A stretch of DNA of 14,230 nucleotides from the NCBI GenBank assembly GCA_945871335.1, contig CAMBWM010000032.1, positions 1 to 14,230 of the forward strand, given 5' to 3'. A program made the translations under genes and the position numbers. Below the pieces are notes generated by a model that searched no databases, was not told the origin of the DNA, and saw only the letters and a list, made by a program, of their open reading frames with translations. Source of the DNA: Polaromonas sp. YR568 (GTDB lineage: Bacteria > Pseudomonadota > Gammaproteobacteria > Burkholderiales > Burkholderiaceae). Positions 13,147 through 14,230 of the stretch are shown here, piece by piece (the first letter of the stretch is position 1; each line of letters begins with the position of its first letter).

Positions 13147-13365
13147 ATGGCTGAACCCAATCCCACCGTAGAACTTGTCGAGCGTGTTGAGCGGCTCTTG
13201 TTGCGCTATGACGAGTTGCGCCGCACCAACGAGCTGCTAAGCCTTCAGGTGACTGCACTCACGAGCGAACGCGACTCCCTGAAGTCCCGTCTTAGCGCTG
13301 CACGCGCTAGGGTCGATGCGCTATTGGAGCGCCTGCCTGAAGCCGATACAAAGACGCAATCATGA
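13147..13365 (+). CDS. Short coiled-coil protein, ZapB-like (upstream of zapA)
   Basis: This 72-residue protein is almost entirely a coiled coil, with heptads running from about residue 9 (ELVERVERLLLRYDELRRTN) to residue 63 (LSAARARVDALLERL). In size and pattern it matches the small proteins found immediately upstream of zapA in beta- and gammaproteobacteria, which resemble ZapB. ZapB-type proteins join the Z-ring through ZapA. The same job is inferred here. The ATG at 13147 is chosen over an upstream in-frame start at 12979, because the extra 56 residues overlap the riboswitch and have no coiled-coil character. There is no clear ribosome binding site, consistent with a very short leader. 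The stop overlaps the zapA start as ATGA. Confidence 0.82.
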   Translation: MAEPNPTVELVERVERLLLRYDELRRTNELLSLQVTALTSERDSLKSRLSAARARVDALLERLPEADTKTQS

Positions 13366-13670
13366 AGCAGATTGAAGTTCAGATCATGGGCCAGAGCTAC
13401 CTGCTCGGCACCACCGACAACGGCGATCAAAAGCTACTGGCAGCCGTTGAAAAAGTAGACGCAGCCATGTGCAAAATCCGTGACTCAGGCAAGATCAAGG
13501 CACGCGATCGCATCGCCGTACTTGCCGCACTGAATTTGGCTTTTGAGTTGGCTGACCGCACGGCACCACCCGCTACACGCGTCCCGGGCGAACCCATAGA
13601 TCAAGCGCAAATCAACTCCCTGATAGAGCGGCTGGACACGGCACTGGGCTTGGACGGCAGATTACTTTAA
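13362..13670 (+). CDS. zapA: Cell division protein ZapA
   Basis: The 102-residue protein has the ZapA pattern: an N-terminal strand-rich head (IEVQIMGQSYLLG, residues 4-16, then DQKLLAAVEKVDAAM) followed by a helix with the conserved KARDRIAVLAALNLAFEL (46-63) and a C-terminal coiled coil (INSLIERLDTALG). ZapA forms tetramers that cross-link FtsZ filaments at midcell. The length is normal for the family. It is translationally coupled to the ZapB-like gene through an ATGA overlap and is followed directly by 6S RNA, an order also seen in gammaproteobacteria (zapA-ssrS). Confidence 0.94.
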   Translation: MKQIEVQIMGQSYLLGTTDNGDQKLLAAVEKVDAAMCKIRDSGKIKARDRIAVLAALNLAFELADRTAPPATRVPGEPIDQAQINSLIERLDTALGLDGRLL

Positions 13671-13674
13671 ACCC

Positions 13675-13701
13675 TTGCATCTCGCCTGCGAGGCCTACAA
13701 T
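13675..13701 (+). promoter_or_regulatory. Predicted promoter of 6S RNA
   Basis: TTGCAT (13675-13680) and TACAAT (13696-13701) are separated by 15 bases. CCTTGC (13673-13678) is an overlapping alternative at 17 bases. The predicted start, near 13708, coincides with the 5' end of the closing stem of 6S RNA. It begins immediately after the zapA stop codon. Confidence 0.6.
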
Positions 13702-13706
13702 CACTT

Positions 13707-13880
13707 TGTCTGCGGTGTTCGCTGGGCTTTATATTTCCTTGTACCAATGCTCTTTGAGCACGGGCTTGGTAAATTGTCTTGCTGGTGTGATCGTCTCGCG
13801 TTAGACGAACCCGACGTTGGACTGCCCTCGCCCACCTGAACCCTGGTTCAGGATGACGGTCCGGTGACATTCGCAGACAC
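13707..13880 (+). ncRNA. ssrS: 6S RNA
   Basis: The segment directly after zapA, about 174 bases long, fits 6S RNA. The ends pair (TGTCTGCG at 13707-13714 with CGCAGACA at 13872-13879). TGTTCGC near the 5' end and ACATTCGC near the 3' end match the conserved 6S termini. The characteristic 3' hairpin CCTGAACC/GGTTCAGG is at 13835-13852, followed by GATGACGG. 6S RNA mimics an open promoter and holds sigma-70 RNA polymerase in stationary phase, with release through synthesis of short pRNAs. Its own promoter lies at 13675-13701. A T run (13882-13887) follows the mature 3' end. Exact ends need mapping. Confidence 0.9.
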
Positions 13881-13900
13881 CTTTTTTGCTGGCGCCCTCT

Positions 13901-14230
13901 TCAGGCGCGTCCGACAAGCCGGTCTTCGACCGTTTGCAAGTGGCGCCGCATCGCGTTCGCGGCCTTGATTGGCTCGCGGTGAGAAATTGCGTCAATGATA
14001 TTGTCGTGCTCGACAAAGCTGTGATGGACCTCGGGCGGCCTCACACCCTCAGGCCGGGGCCGCCCCCAGGTCACAGAGCGACGCACTTGGGTGAGCAGGT
14101 CTGTCAAGGCTAGCAAAATGGTGTTGTGCGCAGAGACCGCAATCTCGTGGTGGAACAGCGCGTCATAAACTTCATATTCGCGCCAATTCGATGCGAATTT
14201 GCATCGTCTGCTGAACTCCTTGAGCTGGGC
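13901..14230 (-). CDS. GntR-family (FadR/FCD) transcriptional regulator, partial (N-terminus beyond window)
   Basis: The last 109 residues of a minus-strand gene are visible, open to the right edge. They read as the C-terminal half of an FCD ligand-binding domain: YDALFHHEIAVSAHNTILL has the conserved D-x3-H and following Asn, then HHSFVEHDNIIDAISHREP supplies the next His, and ANAMRRHLQTVEDRL is the usual final helix with its His. In this family these Asp and His residues bind a metal and contact a carboxylate effector. The N-terminal winged helix-turn-helix is outside the window. A TTG at 14116 is only an internal codon. The gene ends 21 bases from the convergent 6S RNA, with no minus-strand terminator visible, so read-through would be antisense to 6S RNA. 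Confidence 0.88.
   Translation of the reverse strand, partial: AQLKEFSRRCKFASNWREYEVYDALFHHEIAVSAHNTILLALTDLLTQVRRSVTWGRPRPEGVRPPEVHHSFVEHDNIIDAISHREPIKAANAMRRHLQTVEDRLVGRA

Noticed and set aside
13892..13908. GCGCC/GGCGC hairpin after the 6S RNA T run
   Set aside because: No T run follows it on either strand, and it contains the stop codon of the regulator gene. It is probably a by-product of coding sequence.

Overview
The window looks like a chromosomal segment of a betaproteobacterium, most likely Burkholderiales (Comamonadaceae-like). This is an inference from the gene families, the zapB-like/zapA/6S RNA arrangement and the moderately high G+C. I see no insertion sequence, integrase, tRNA or CRISPR array.

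Layout from the left. (1) 1-460, minus: the 5' part of a PhyH-type Fe(II)/2-oxoglutarate dioxygenase gene, running off the left edge. (2) 502-2990: a compact module of unknown function. It has a ParA-like ATPase (minus) with a strong terminator, a divergent two-gene unit (a helical soluble protein, then a two-helix membrane protein) and a convergent polytopic membrane protein. The 136-base space between the divergent genes is very AT-rich (25 G+C in positions 1441-1540). It holds two opposing promoters built on the same 34 bases plus an 11-bp inverted repeat. This is the best candidate here for an undescribed system. (3) 3094-7316: housekeeping and metabolic genes: YciH/SUI1, a glyoxalase II-like metallo-hydrolase, a YghX-type dienelactone hydrolase, a class I/II aminotransferase and endonuclease III.

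(4) 7305-13096, all minus: a vitamin B12 uptake operon. A cobalamin riboswitch is followed by a BtuB-like TonB-dependent receptor, a BtuF-like protein with no signal peptide, an exported BtuF-like binding protein, a BtuC permease and a BtuD ATPase. Every junction in the operon touches or overlaps, so translation is probably coupled. The receptor would bring cobalamin across the outer membrane, the periplasmic protein would hand it to BtuC/BtuD, and the riboswitch would shut the operon down when B12 is plentiful.

(5) 13131-13880, plus: a cell-division unit (a short ZapB-like coiled coil overlapping zapA) followed directly by 6S RNA (ssrS) with its own promoter. (6) 13901-14230, minus: the 3' end of a GntR/FadR-type (FCD domain) regulator, cut by the right edge.

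The only stretch over 300 bases without a gene is 12752-13146. It holds the cobalamin riboswitch, its expression region and the promoters that separate the B12 operon from the zap genes.
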